Position numbers and translations under genes: made by a program. From Chamaea fasciata (lineage: Eukaryota; Chordata; Aves; Passeriformes; Sylviidae), in contig JARCOQ010000004.1 in NCBI GenBank assembly GCA_029207755.1, forward strand, positions 40,666,305-40,730,304: DNA of 64,000 nucleotides, read 5' to 3'. Position 1 is the stretch's first letter. Every line of letters starts with the position of its first letter. Below, one piece after another: positions 49,482-61,100 of this stretch. The notes beneath the pieces were generated by a model. The model made no database searches. It was given only the letters and a program-made list of their open reading frames with translations, and had not been told where the DNA came from.

Positions 49482-51170
49482 GTATGTTTTTCATGTATGA
49501 AAATACATTAAACCTCTATGTGCTTTCAAGAATGCTCTTTGCTTCTGGAACCAAAACAATTTGAAAACCATATTTCATTGCTGTGGGCTACTACGTGATA
49601 AACAGTCCAGAAGAAATCCAGGAGAGCTACTCACTGAATGACTACATGCTCATAATCTGAATCTAATCCTACACAATGTCTCTTTGTTCAATAACTATGT
49701 TAAACAACTGTTTTTAAAAACATCACTTCCATTATGTTTCTTTTCTGTATAAACAAGTTCAAAATAAATTAAGTAGCCTGTAATTTGGCATATAGAAAAA
49801 TATTTGAGAATACCATAAATACATTCTGTGAAAAAACTTGCTTTAGTGTTTCCAGATATTCTGAGCTTTCTTTTAAAACATCTTTTTCAATAAGTATAAT
49901 TTACATTGTACAGAGGAGTTCTCTACTGTGTTCCTTGCTTTCACTCTTAGATATAGTTGATTGACAAGAAAATAATTTGCAAAAGGAATGTATCCTTCAC
50001 AGACAAAAACTCTTACATAACATTCCTACAGAATTTTTTAAAAAAACACTAAAAAATTCCAAAAAAACCAAAATAAAACAAAGCAAAAGAAAAGAAGAAA
50101 AATTAGAAACTAAAACCCCTCATAAACATATATATGGACGTTATCCACACCACCCTTGGCAGACTGAGGTTTTAGAATGCTCCTGCAGTGCTTCAGCCAA
50201 ATTTGTTGGGCTGGGTAAGGAGGCAATGAACATAAAAAGGATTTGCTTTAAAAGGCAAATCAGAAAAAACCACAAAGCTTTTATGATCACACATGGTAAG
50301 ATTACATTTTCTATGTATAAAAAAATTATGGTAAGTGAACAAGGACAGAAAAAAACCGCTGTAAACATAAAACATTACTAATAGCATAATTTATCTGGAG
50401 AAGACAAGTTTCTTACATAGCAAACTTCCCACTTCCTAATTTATCTCATGATAAAATGGAGAATCTGATGCATAAACATGAAACTTCTATTTATTAAATA
50501 GTTGAAAGAATTACAAGCTGAATACATATTAAAGATTAAAAACAGCAACCAAAATAGATACCTCACTTTTTCAAGTACATCTGTAATCTAATCTACTCAT
50601 CTGCATTGAACATCTTTACATAGGTTTGTGTACAAAGTTAAAGGAAAATTCAGGTTCCAAAGCACAATTTTTCTTGCAGGAAAACGTCATAACTCAAACT
50701 TGCACCATAGTACCATGTACACAGATGGTCGAGAAAGTCCAACAACTACCTGATCATTCCTTAGCCTACATACTTCTCTCTTTAATGCCCTATAAAATCA
50801 AAAGTCTAAACAAAAACACAAAATACTTTTCAGTGACTTCCTTAGCATATAATTTCTTCTATAAAGCTGCTGACAACAGGCCCTTGCTTTTTCTGCTTTT
50901 GCAACCGTTTCTGAAGTGTGTTTACCAGGGACCCCACATTCCAGATCTTGTAAGAACTCAAAATTCTGGCATCTTCTCAAGAATGCTAAGAGAATTCAAA
51001 AGTTTGGCACTTGCCACATCTGACAAAGTCAAATTAAATTCTCTTCTCTTTTGAGTGCTAAATAAGGTAGCTGAAACACCTGCAAAATTCAGTAGTTTAG
51101 AAATATCACTAAAGTAAACAATGTTTCTGAAAGTTACTTATGTCCATCTGCATACTTTGAATCCTAAATT
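49482..51170. other. Intronic DNA without recognised elements
   Basis: AT-rich, with an A-rich part at 50035-50110. The overlapping frames at 49977-50381 and 50626-51054 resemble no family I know and lack splice context. Confidence 0.5.
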
Positions 51171-52051
51171 ATAGAATCATGGAATGCAAATGGGTGGAAG
51201 GGACCTGAAAGTTTGTGTAGTCCCAAACACCCCTGCAATGGGAAAGTATCAACTCTCTCTAGACCAGGTATCTCAAGGCCTTATCCAAACTGGCCTTGGG
51301 ACTCCAGGCTTGGGGCATCCACAGTTTTCTTTGGCAACCTATTCCAGTGTATCACCACTGTCACAGTAAAAAATTCTTCCTAATATCTAACCTAAATTTC
51401 CCCTCTTTCAGTTTGCACCCATTACTCCTTGTCCTGTCCCTACAGTTCCTGATGAAGAGTCCCTCTCCAGCTTCCCTGCTTCCCCCTTCAGATTCTGCAA
51501 GGTTGCCATGAGGTCTCCACACTACCTTCCCTTCTCCAGGCTGAACAGCCCCAACTCTCTCAGCCTGGCTTTGCAGGGGATGTGCTCCAATCCCTTTATT
51601 GACTTCATGTTCCTCCTCTGGAGTTTTTTCCCAGGGTTCCATGTGCTTCTCATGTTGGGGACACCAGAGCTGGACACAGCCCTGCAGGTGGGGTCTCACC
51701 AGAGCTGAGCAGAGGGGCAGTGAGCACACACTGCTGGCTTATGTGAAGTTTTCCATCACTCCCAACTCATCCACAGGGCTCCTCCCAATTATTTCCCTGC
51801 CCAACCTGTGGGTGTGTCTGGGATTGCCACAACCTGGGTGTAGAACTTTGCACTTGTATTTCATTGAACTTCTTGATGTTCACACAGACCCACTTTTCAA
51901 GCCTGTCCATGGTCCCTCTGGCTGGCATCCCTTCCCTCCTGCATGTCCCTGGTGTCATCAGGGAGCTTGCTGAGGTTGCTCTTGATGCCACTTTCCCTGT
52001 CACCAGCAAAGGTGTTGAACAATATAGGCCTCAGTACCAACCCCAAGGGAC
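51171..52051 (-). mobile_element. CR1 LINE copy, about 0.88 kb, minus strand
   Basis: The plus strand starts with the reverse complement of the CR1 tail (ATAGAATCATGGAATG) and continues through the 3' region into the part before the RT domain, ending near CCCCAAGGGACA. The segment 51259-51975 is nearly identical to the plus-strand copy at 47012-47728, but the tail and the 5' part are not. At 51985-52005 it has about 20 bases that are missing in the other copy, and these look ancestral for CR1. Confidence 0.95.
51259..51975 (-). repeat. Arm B of the 717-bp near-perfect inverted repeat
   Basis: Reverse complement of 47012-47728 with three differences and no gap. The spacer of about 3.5 kb between the arms contains an ERVK-like and an ERVL-like solo LTR. 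Confidence 0.95.
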
Positions 52052-52101
52052 ATGTATAATCCCCTTTATTTCTTGTATGAATATTTACAAGCACAAGAAA
52101 C

Positions 52102-52118
52102 AAAAAAAAAAAAAAAAA
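52102..52118. repeat. A17 run in an A-rich tract
   Basis: An uninterrupted run of 17 A, followed by more A/C-rich sequence to about 52150, immediately beyond the truncated 5' end of the CR1. Confidence 0.9.
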
Positions 52119-52159
52119 CAAGAAAACCAACAAAAAAACCCAAAAAAACCCAACTACCA

Positions 52160-53387
52160 ACCAGGAAGCCTAGCTGTCCTTAAGGGACACAAAATAGATT
52201 GTTCTTCAGTTTAAACAGATAACTGAAATAAAATACTAGTGCCGACAAGCTGTAGTTCTAACCTAAAAGGAACAGTTTTAGCTCTTGTGAAAGAACACAG
52301 CATGTGGCAGATCCAAATGTCAAAAAAACTAAGAGCTGACAGACTGTAAAAGTGTAAGGAAAGGAAAATCCTCACAGGTAAGACATTACAGAAGACAGGC
52401 TGACCTAGGAATATCTGGATTACATATTCTGCAAAAAAAATAAGTGAAATACCATCTGGTTATGGGCTCATTTTCTGAAATTGCATGATTTGACCTATAA
52501 CTAAGGAATGAAATAATTTAATACTGCCATTAAGTTATGGAAAAATAATTATATTTAAGTACAAGTCATATAGGCTATTCATGCAACTTTGTAAAATTAC
52601 TATGCATTTCCAGTGAATTTACAGGCATTGGTTTTTTTTGGTGTTTAGAAAAGAATAAAATCGAGAAATTATTTCTGGTAATATCTCTCTTGCTGTGCTT
52701 ACATATAAAAAATTAATGTCAGCCAACAGTTCAATATTTTATGCAGCACTATTCTTTTAATAATTAATAAAACAGGAAAGTGCTGCAAGTAAATTCAGTC
52801 AGTGAGCGGAGCATGAATGTAGAGAATGGGGTCATGAAATGAAAGAAGAAAAATTAATTACGCGCATTGCCACTATACCTGCAAATACCAGAAAATTGAA
52901 AATGAAAATTAAATATTTCAGTGTCAAAATGTAGCATCAATGCAATGACACTGTTCTTTGGAACCCACTAATTATTTTTGCTTTGCGTAATTTCTTGTTT
53001 TCTTACTGTAGGTGCATAGCAGTAGGCACTGCTATTCACAGTGCACAGGGGAAAATCAGAGGAAGAAGCTCCTGAGAATAACTTTGGCAAGGGCAGAAGG
53101 GAACATGAAAAGAAAGAGTAAAAGAACAAAAAAGTCTTCAATTAACCTAGCTATTTGAAAGCAAATTCTATCAAAATTAAATATATTTTGAGTTTGCTTT
53201 TTACAAAATGTTCATATTCCATGAGAATATCAGTATGGGTACAATGGTACAAAATTTGCAAATGCTCCTGAATTATTCAAACACCTGGATATTCAGATAT
53301 TCATCAAAGGGTTTGACAACAATTATGAAAGAAAAGAAAAAAAAAAACAAGCAAAGCTTCTACCCAAGTGTGAGGACCCAATGAGTT
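52160..53387. other. Intronic DNA without recognised elements
   Basis: AT-rich sequence, nothing recognised. Confidence 0.5.
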
Positions 53388-53393
53388 TTGTTA

Positions 53394-54373
53394 TGCCTCA
53401 ACAATGATTGTCAGAGGCCTGTGGGGGAGAGGTTGCACATGTGCCATGTCCAGGAGGCAGCTAGGAGAAGATGGAGAGAAGCCTTGTCTTTGGGGAGACT
53501 CTGCCTGGCAACCATTTCATGTCTCACATGAGACAGGCAGTCAGCAGGGGAACACCAAAGACACTGTACCCCAGAGACACTCTCCAGTCAGATGGAAAAA
53601 GGTCTCCAGCAGTGGTCTGCAGTGGGACATTGGACTGGGCCAGTGGTCTCCTGTCAGCAGGCAAACTTTGGGAGGAGCCAGGGGCATAAAAAGTAACTGC
53701 AACAGGAGCTCCGGGGGGCTGTTCTGTCCATTGCCTTTTGACTTTTTGGGGGCTTTTCGAACTTGCCTTTTGATCTGGGCTTTTGGCATTTTTGCTTCTG
53801 AGGCTTGATGATTTGAGCAGCTTTTTTGAGACTTTTTGAGACTTGTTTGTCAAAACTTGCATTTGATTAAGGGCTTTTTGAGTCTTAGGCTTTTGCTGTG
53901 GCCCCAGCCTGCCTTTTGGCTCTCCTGCCCTTGCTGGCTCTTGCTGGTCCTCATGTCTGTCCTGCCTCCCTGTGTCTCTGACCAATGCCCTGCCTGCTTC
54001 ATCTCTGCGTCCCTGCCTGAGCCACCTCTGTCCAACCCAGCCTGCCTCCAAGCCTGTCCAGGCTTCTGCACCTTCTGCCCGAGCACCCCTCACCTTGGGT
54101 CTGGTCACCCGTCACTGCAGGAGTCATGCACAGGCAGGCAGCGTGCACAGCCCCTGCCTCATGGATATCGACAGCACTCCCCTACCTCCAATGGTAATGC
54201 CCTCTTTTTCCCTCTGTCTCCTCTCCCACTATCCCATATTTCTTCCTCTTTCTCTGTCTTCTTTAGCCCTGTTTGGTAGAGCAACTCCTTTTTATCTTGC
54301 ACTTTTGTCACCAATAAACAGTTCTCAGATACAACGTTTGCCTTGTTTGGCTTAATTTCGTTCCAGACGATCA
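53394..54373 (+). mobile_element. Probable solo LTR, about 1 kb, unusual layout
   Basis: A GC-richer block with LTR hallmarks: a TATA-like CATAAAAAG at 53685-53693 and AATAAA at 54313-54318, followed by a short U5-like stretch. The best edges are TGCCTCAACA and GACGATCA, with near-duplicate flanks TTGTTA (53388-53393) and TTATTA (54374-54379), 5 of 6 matching. The distance from TATA to poly(A) (about 620 bp) is long for an LTR. It includes a T-rich part with repeated CTTTTTGAG-like words, then a C-rich part. A 194-codon lysine-rich frame on the minus strand (53524-54108) is just the antisense of this composition. Confidence 0.55.
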
Positions 54374-54379
54374 TTATTA

Positions 54380-55315
54380 AAAGAAATCTTCACAGTTCCC
54401 CAGAGTGGAACATGACATCAAGAATAAAGAAGTATATACTTCTCACATCTGTCAAATCATCTTTCAGTCACAAAGAAAATGTCAGTGTATTGAGAGGTAA
54501 TAAATACATACTTATGACCAGAAAAATGCTAATGACCAATGTCATTTAAATTACCCTAAATGTCAGAAGGACAGAATGCTGTTGGATTTCTCAGCATACC
54601 TCAACTGCGCCTGCAATCTTGACCCAAAACAATTCCCAGTTCTCTCCCTTCGATCTGTTTTCTCAAACAGCAATTTCTGACAGTCCTAACATAAAACATT
54701 TTACTGTCTAGAGTTCGAAATATTTATTTAATGTTTTGGTTGTAATAAGACAGAAGCTAAAACTGAACATATCAAACATTTCACAATTTGTAACAGCTGT
54801 TAATGATTATGTTTATCTTACAAGTCATCTTACAAAGGATAGGTTATGAGCTACTTACTTAATGAAAACAAGTTTTCTTGCTACACCCAAAATTATACAA
54901 TTGGAAAAAAACAATATAATGCACAAACAAAAAATTACTATCAAGGCTCACAGAGCTTCCTTCACACTAAGGATAACTGGGCTGCCCTGTGGGATTATTA
55001 GTAAAATCACCAGTGTCATAAACAGATAAGAAATGTGTTTGGAACAAGTCAGTGAAAATGCAGTCTTTTATACATGCATGGTGCATAGCTGAGCAAATTA
55101 AATTATACATTAATGTTGTATTGATAGTTCTGGTATTGCTGCAAGTTGAATTGGTGACAGACGACCCTACAGCCAACAACAATTCAGTGTCCTATGCCTT
55201 TTGACACTTTTGCATTTCATCACATCTGCCATACAATTTGCTTTAAACCATATGGCATTTTATGACTTCCTGTCTAGCATGCAACCATTCAGGGAAAGCC
55301 CATGCGACTTTCCCA
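54380..55315. other. Intronic DNA without recognised elements
   Basis: AT-rich sequence, nothing recognised. Confidence 0.5.
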
Positions 55316-55320
55316 CCTAG

Positions 55321-55803
55321 AGTGACAATCCCTGGGTATGGATAGGAAGACCAAGATGTCACCATGGGATTTCAGGGGTCGAAGTCCCTTTGGCAGTGAA
55401 ATAAATGAGAGATGGGCACAATTTGGTGACCGGAAAAAGAAAGGACTTTAATAAGGGGCAAAATAACAAACAGCAAGGCGATCTCAATATAGGGTTCACC
55501 AGAAAGGGCCTGGGTCAGGGGGTTACAGTAACTTATATAAGGTAGGTAGGGGCAGAGCTTAAGGGGAAGGAGCCAACAGGAACCGGGGATTAGGAATATA
55601 CAAATTAATGTGGCAAAATTAAACCAATTGGGGAACAGAAATTGGGAACATGCTAGAACATAACCTTATATTTACAAATCAATTTACACAACAACTTCCC
55701 AAAAGACAACTCTTCTCACCATAACTTAACAGGGGTTTCCCAAAGCTTCAAACTAAGGATTCCTCCTGGCTCTCTATCAGGGCCTTCCAGCCCAATTCCC
55801 ACA
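55321..55803 (-). mobile_element. Solo LTR, minus strand, atypical edge
   Basis: Minus-strand reading starts TGTGGGAATTGGG, has a TATATAAG box at 55532-55539 and an ATTAAA poly(A) signal at 55447-55452 about 85 bp further, then a U5-like part with GGTCACCAAATT. The 5-bp sequence CCTAG is present on both sides (55316-55320 and 55804-55808), but using it as the duplication leaves the U5 end as ...GTCACT instead of ...CA. Either two extra bases were kept at integration or the edge has mutated. It could be ERV class I or II. Confidence 0.8.
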
Positions 55804-55808
55804 CCTAG

Positions 55809-56986
55809 TAACTCCAGTAGCACCACTTCAATTGAAAAGTAGGTGGACCCCTGGAAGAATGGATTTTTTTAACTTCTTTTCTTTTAAATAAAAAGAGTGG
55901 CAAGAGTTTGTACCTTGCTTTCCATACTTCATGAGCAGTTCCTTTCTTTATTTCTTAGTGCCCAGTGAGGTCCTGAAAATAGCCAGCATGTCCCTTCACT
56001 GATTTCTACAGAGGAGGATTAAGAATGCTCTCCCAAAGAACCTCTATGATGACAGAGTTTCAAGCAAGCTGCTTGATAAGACTACTTTCAGGCATCTCAT
56101 ACCATCTGTGAACCCATGCTCACGCAGCAGATGCAACACAGAAGCCACAAACACAATCCAATAAGTGCTACTCTTTGCACAGCATGAAGTTTTGACAAGA
56201 GCAACAAGGTAAATTGGCAAAGAATTCTTAAACCAGATGTTGATGTGACTAACTTTGGCTAAAGATCAAAACTCTGGAAACTCGAAGACCAGTTTGTGTT
56301 GACAACTACTCAGGCATATTACAAGATGGTCAGTGAACAATTGAAAAGAAACAGAAATGCCTAAGTGTTTCATAAATATTTAATCATACCATCTTCCAAA
56401 CTGTAACAGATTTGGGCCACGTTTCTCAGAAGCTGAGAATAAGAAAAGTTCCCCCTACCTGACAAATTGCTGAAGTTCTTTTCCCTTGATTGGAGTTCTA
56501 GACAGCATATAATCTCGACATTTCAAATTTATAGGGCCTTTTCAAAAGACAGCACATCAACTATGAAGTGGCAGTGCTTTTAATTTACCAGTTTATGAGG
56601 TCAAAGACCACAGTTTCTTGTCATCAGTAACACCTTTTGTACATTTTTCCTTTGTATTGAAGACAGTGAAGCATTTTGAGGGGCGTTTTATAGTACTATG
56701 GTATTTTAATTTAACAGTAAGAGTTCTTAACAATCTGATTATATTGTTTGCAAATAGAAGTATGTTTAGCAGACTGTACCCATCTTATGCACAGAAAGAG
56801 AATGTCACAAAAAGGTCAGACAGAAGGGAGTAAATTAACTCAGCAGGAATGACCCTTTGACAAATGCAGTGCTGAGTAAGAACATTTGTGTGGTACCTTG
56901 AAACTTTGCAGTTTATTGCCACAAACAAGTTCATAAATTGTAAATATCCCTCCACCGCCCCCCTTGGACTAGCTCTTGAGAGGCTT
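55809..56986. other. Intronic DNA without recognised elements
   Basis: AT-rich, no recognised element. The open frames at 56618-56833 and 56785-57156 overlap the next LTR or have no family resemblance. Confidence 0.5.
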
Positions 56987-57298
56987 TGGAGAGATATCTC
57001 AGAGGAACAGGACAGAAGATCCCAAAAGAAGCTCTTACCCCAGGATTGTTCCAAGGCGTTTATTCTCGAAGGGTTCCAGGGGCAAGAGAGAGAACAAGGA
57101 AGTACAGGGGTCTTATCTAGTCTCTCACTCAGGGAGGATGGCTGGCACTCAGCCAATTAGGTCAAGAAAGGAAGGAAAGGTCAAACCATATGGTTACAGG
57201 CATTAGGGGTCTTGGGGGGAAAAACTATTCCCCAGAGAAATACAACATCAAATCACCCTGAAGGTCTTGCCTCAAAACCATTATGTTTACCTTTAACA
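56987..57298 (-). mobile_element. Probable LTR fragment, minus strand
   Basis: AATAAA on the minus strand (TTTATT at 57059-57064), followed by CGCCTTGGAACAATCCTGGGG, looks like the R-U5 region of an LTR. The minus-strand start may be TGTTAAAGGTAAAC at 57298. No target-site duplication was found, so the edges are tentative and the copy may be truncated. Confidence 0.5.
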
Positions 57299-57639
57299 GG
57301 CAGCAAATGTACAACCTATTTTAACAGATTTATGATGACGCATTTTACCACAGGATTCTTAGGATGTCATATAAATATGAGCAAACAGCTTAAAAAATGT
57401 TTAAGAAAGAAAGCCTTGGGTAACATTTACCACACCTAGAGATCCTATTTTGTGCTAGTTCATTTCAAGCCTAGCAAACTGTGTAATGAAGAACACCTAA
57501 ATTCAATTGGAAAAATGGGGTAAACTGAATTTAAGAAAATGTTTAACTACTCTGGGCAAAATTTGGCTAGGATACCTGAGCTGAAAGCCCATCCATACAC
57601 AGGAAGGCATAAAAACCTCAGGGGTTTTTTTAATTTGTT

Positions 57640-58100
57640 TTCATAGAATAGTTCAATTGGAAGGGACTTTCTAAGAGTCATTTAGTCCAGCCTCCCTCCC
57701 CTTGGCCTTGTTGAACCTCATCAGGCTTCCACAGGTCCACTTCTTGAGCTTGTCCAGGTCCCTCAGAATGACATTCAATCCTTCATGAGTGTCATCCCAC
57801 TGCTCAGATTGGAGTCATCTGCAAATGTGCTGTGGGTGCACTTGATTCCTTTGTCATTACTGACAATATAAAAGAACACTGCTCCCAGTAGAGACCACTG
57901 AGGGCACCACTTGCAACTGGAACACTGAGCAACTGACCCTCACTGAGCCACTACCCTTTGGATGTGACTGTTCACCTACTTCCTCGTCCATCAGTCTCCC
58001 ATCTCTCTCCAATTCAGAGAAAAGGATGTTGTGGGGGACCCTGTCAAAAGCTCTACAGGAGTCAAGATAGATAACATCAGTAGAACTTTCCTTGTCCACT
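57640..58100 (-). mobile_element. CR1 LINE fragment with RT remnant, minus strand
   Basis: The plus strand begins with the reverse complement of a CR1 tail (CATAGAATAGTTCAATTGGAAGG...AGTCCAGCCTCCC to about 57705). It then jumps to the region before the 3'UTR (CTTGTTGAACCTCATCAGG, AGCTTGTCCAGGTCCCTC) and to the RT domain. On the minus strand 57980-58099 encodes VIYLDSCRAFDRVPHNIL, a decayed form of the RT motif YLDFSKAFD. The jump means an internal deletion or two joined pieces. Confidence 0.88.
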
Positions 58101-58102
58101 GA

Positions 58103-58182
58103 TGTAGTCCTTCCATTGTGGAAGGGGTTGGAACTAGATGACTTTTAAGGTCCCTTCCAACCCAAACCATCTTATGGTTCTA
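58103..58182 (+). mobile_element. CR1 LINE 3' end, plus strand, head-to-head with the previous
   Basis: GGGGTTGGAACTAGATGACTTTTAAGGTCCCTTCCAACCC followed by ATCTTATGGTTCTAC is the standard CR1 3' end in plus orientation. It directly adjoins the minus-strand fragment, so either a second insertion occurred or the copy was inverted during insertion (twin-priming-like). Confidence 0.9.
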
Positions 58183-58189
58183 CAATTTG

Positions 58190-61100
58190 CAAAAGAAATT
58201 TTTGTAAACACTACAGGAGACCTTGAACTAATCGCCAAGGCAGAAAAAAGCACGTATGGTGGGCTGCAGTGAACTCAGGTACAAATAAATGCTGGAGAGG
58301 GTATCCAAGAGACTGGACAGATTGCTGGCTGAAACATTTTGGGCACATTTGGGGAAAAGGGCAGGTTGGGCCTTGCCTTTAGTGAGGTGATGCCCTGCAC
58401 CGCACACCCCACCCCGGTCCCGTATCCCAGTCCTACAGTATTTGCCAGTGCCTGGCACAACCGAGGCAGTACTCCACACCTGCCCCTGGAGCCCCAGTCT
58501 TGCCTCAGAGTGGGCAGATCAGGAAAGTCCCACCTGGGGAAAGGGCATAGGAACGCCAAAGGGTAGTTTAGCCAGGACATGAGGCAAGGGCAGGTCTTGA
58601 TTCTGCTTCCTGTTGGACTTCCTATCAGCTGAACAGCATGGGAACTAGGAGTGTTTGCTCTTTTCTACAGCTTTTTTGTCCTTCTCTCTTGCTTCTTCTA
58701 ATTTCCTCTCCCTGGGGTTTTGAGAAACTTAAAATCAGATGGGCTTGGAGCCTGCTAAGTTGAATGGGGCATCAAGTTAATGCTTTGTGAAGTGTTTTAT
58801 GTTGATTGTATGTTGCTTTAAACTTTTGCCAGAGTTGTCTGCTTTTCTGAAGTCGCCATTAAAGCTTTTTTTGTTGTTTGACAGCTTGAGGATATCTTGT
58901 CAGCATTTCTCCCATGCTCCAAGTACATTAAAACTTCAAGTACTTTAAAAACTGTGAGCCCCTTTAAGAGGCTTCTCAAGCCATTTTTCTGGGGCTTTAC
59001 AGGTATAACTTTACATGTGATGGAAGTAAATCTACAAAGACTGCACATTAAGAGAGAGTCTTGCATAAAGTTAATCTGTCATCATATTTGATTACTACTA
59101 CTAAACAGAAAGTCAACAAATTGGAATCCCAGTTCCAATTAAAAATTAAAAGAATTTCTGTACTGGGCCAACAAATAGTTTTTCAACTTGTATTACTACA
59201 AGAAGTGTTCAAGATGTGTTTGTTGCAAAGATTTCAAAGTAGAAAAAATCCCATCATCAACAGTACTGCCTAAATAAATGCATGACAATTTAGAAATTCC
59301 AAATCTGGTTCAGGATTTGAAATATCATCTGTGTATGAAAAGTTCAAAATGTACACAGATAATGTAGTTAGATGCCTAAGTTCTCTTCTAGTTGTTTGTG
59401 AAGTTTTGTGCACTTTTTATGTAGGGGGTCTCTGGGCCTGAAAGGGACAGCATGCACGCATTCAAGCCAGCAGATGTACATCTAGCTCTTGAGCGCTGAA
59501 TTGTGGTTTTCATCAAATTTATTACTACAATCCCAAAATCTCATTGCTGACAAGGAAATTGCTGTTAAGATATTAAAAAAAAAAAAAAAGTTTTTTTAGT
59601 ATGCTTTCATTAACATTTATCTACAGTGAATTTCCTGTCCTGTATTAGTGTCCAGTTACTGAACTTCACACTCCTTATACAACTCCCCATAGAGGTATCA
59701 CTACCACTTTCAATAATTTAATGTCATGATGACATTTTGTCACTTAACTACTATACCTTCAGTATCGCTTTAGAATATGCTGAACAACATGGATTCACAA
59801 CAGGTCCACTAACAATTACTCATAAAATAAAATTACAATCACTACAAAAACAGGCCAGTTACTGATAACTTGTTTAGCATTTTTTATACAAGACAACATT
59901 TCTTCTTACAACACTTAGCTCTATTGAGAGTATTTAGTGAGGAATCTGCAAAATGTGACCTCTGCACACTGCTTCAGTCAACTTGCTTCTGAGGGAGCCA
60001 TGAAGCACGTGGATAAACAGCTTCAGTAAACTTGTAAGATGTGTCACCTGTTTTCAACAGTTGCATTGAGCTAGACCAATACTGCATATATATCCCCGGC
60101 TCTCCTAATCCTAATCTTAATCAAATTTTCCATTAAGTTATTTGGTACAGATATTACTGCAGTATACATAGATATGTGAAAGGATGAGCAGAAACACAGC
60201 CAGCAATATGCAATATTCATGCAATAATCAGGGACTGTGTTAATCTTAAACTGTGATGTTAAATACTTTCTGGGTCTTCACTGTTGACTGGGTAAGAAGG
60301 CATTGACACATGACTATCCTCAGAAAACTGACAATTCCAGAGCTGAACATAAATTTTGTGGCCAAAAAATCATTCTGGATACTTTATCCTTATTTCAAGA
60401 ACTTCCTTTGCATCAATTGTCCTGGAAGTTTAGAGCATTGGAGGAATGACTTTTCCTCCTCAGTTGTCATGCATGACCTTATATACACATCATGCAGTCT
60501 AACACACAGGAAATTAGAACTCTTCTGATGCAGATAAGTGAACAGATCAACGGATAGGTGAATAGATCAACAAAATTATAATTACAGTTTTAAATTACAT
60601 GGTCTTCACTAAAAATGCTCATATAGAAACCCTGCTTTGCATCAGTTGAAATTATTTCTGACTGCTAAAGGTTGTTTTCTACAAGGGCTACTGCAAATAG
60701 ATGCTCTTGATATTGATAAAGAACTCAAGCCTCCAAATTTCTAAATGATCACCAAAAGGATGGTATAGACAGTGTTTGTCAAAACCTCTGAATAACAATC
60801 AAAGTCTGTACACATACACTCTTGCAATTTTTGGATGATTCTGCCATACACTCTCAATATGGTATTTGGAACTCTGAATTCTCTTGCAGGACAAGAAATA
60901 TACAAATTATTTTCAACAGTTACAACACAGTTACAGTAAGTCAGATTTACTGATGGTTCTGTGATCTCAAAGCCACTTTTTACTTTTTAAAAGCTCAAGC
61001 AAGACTGCAGACCTGTTAAACTCTTTAAAAGTGACATCTTGGGCTACAAGAAAGCTGGTTAGAAAATAAATTCCACCTCAGGGGGGGAAGGGTGAGGGAG

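Noticed and set aside
53524..54108. 194-codon Lys/Ser-rich minus-strand frame
   Set aside because: It is antisense to an LTR-like block; its Lys and Gln content follows from the T-rich and C-rich plus strand.
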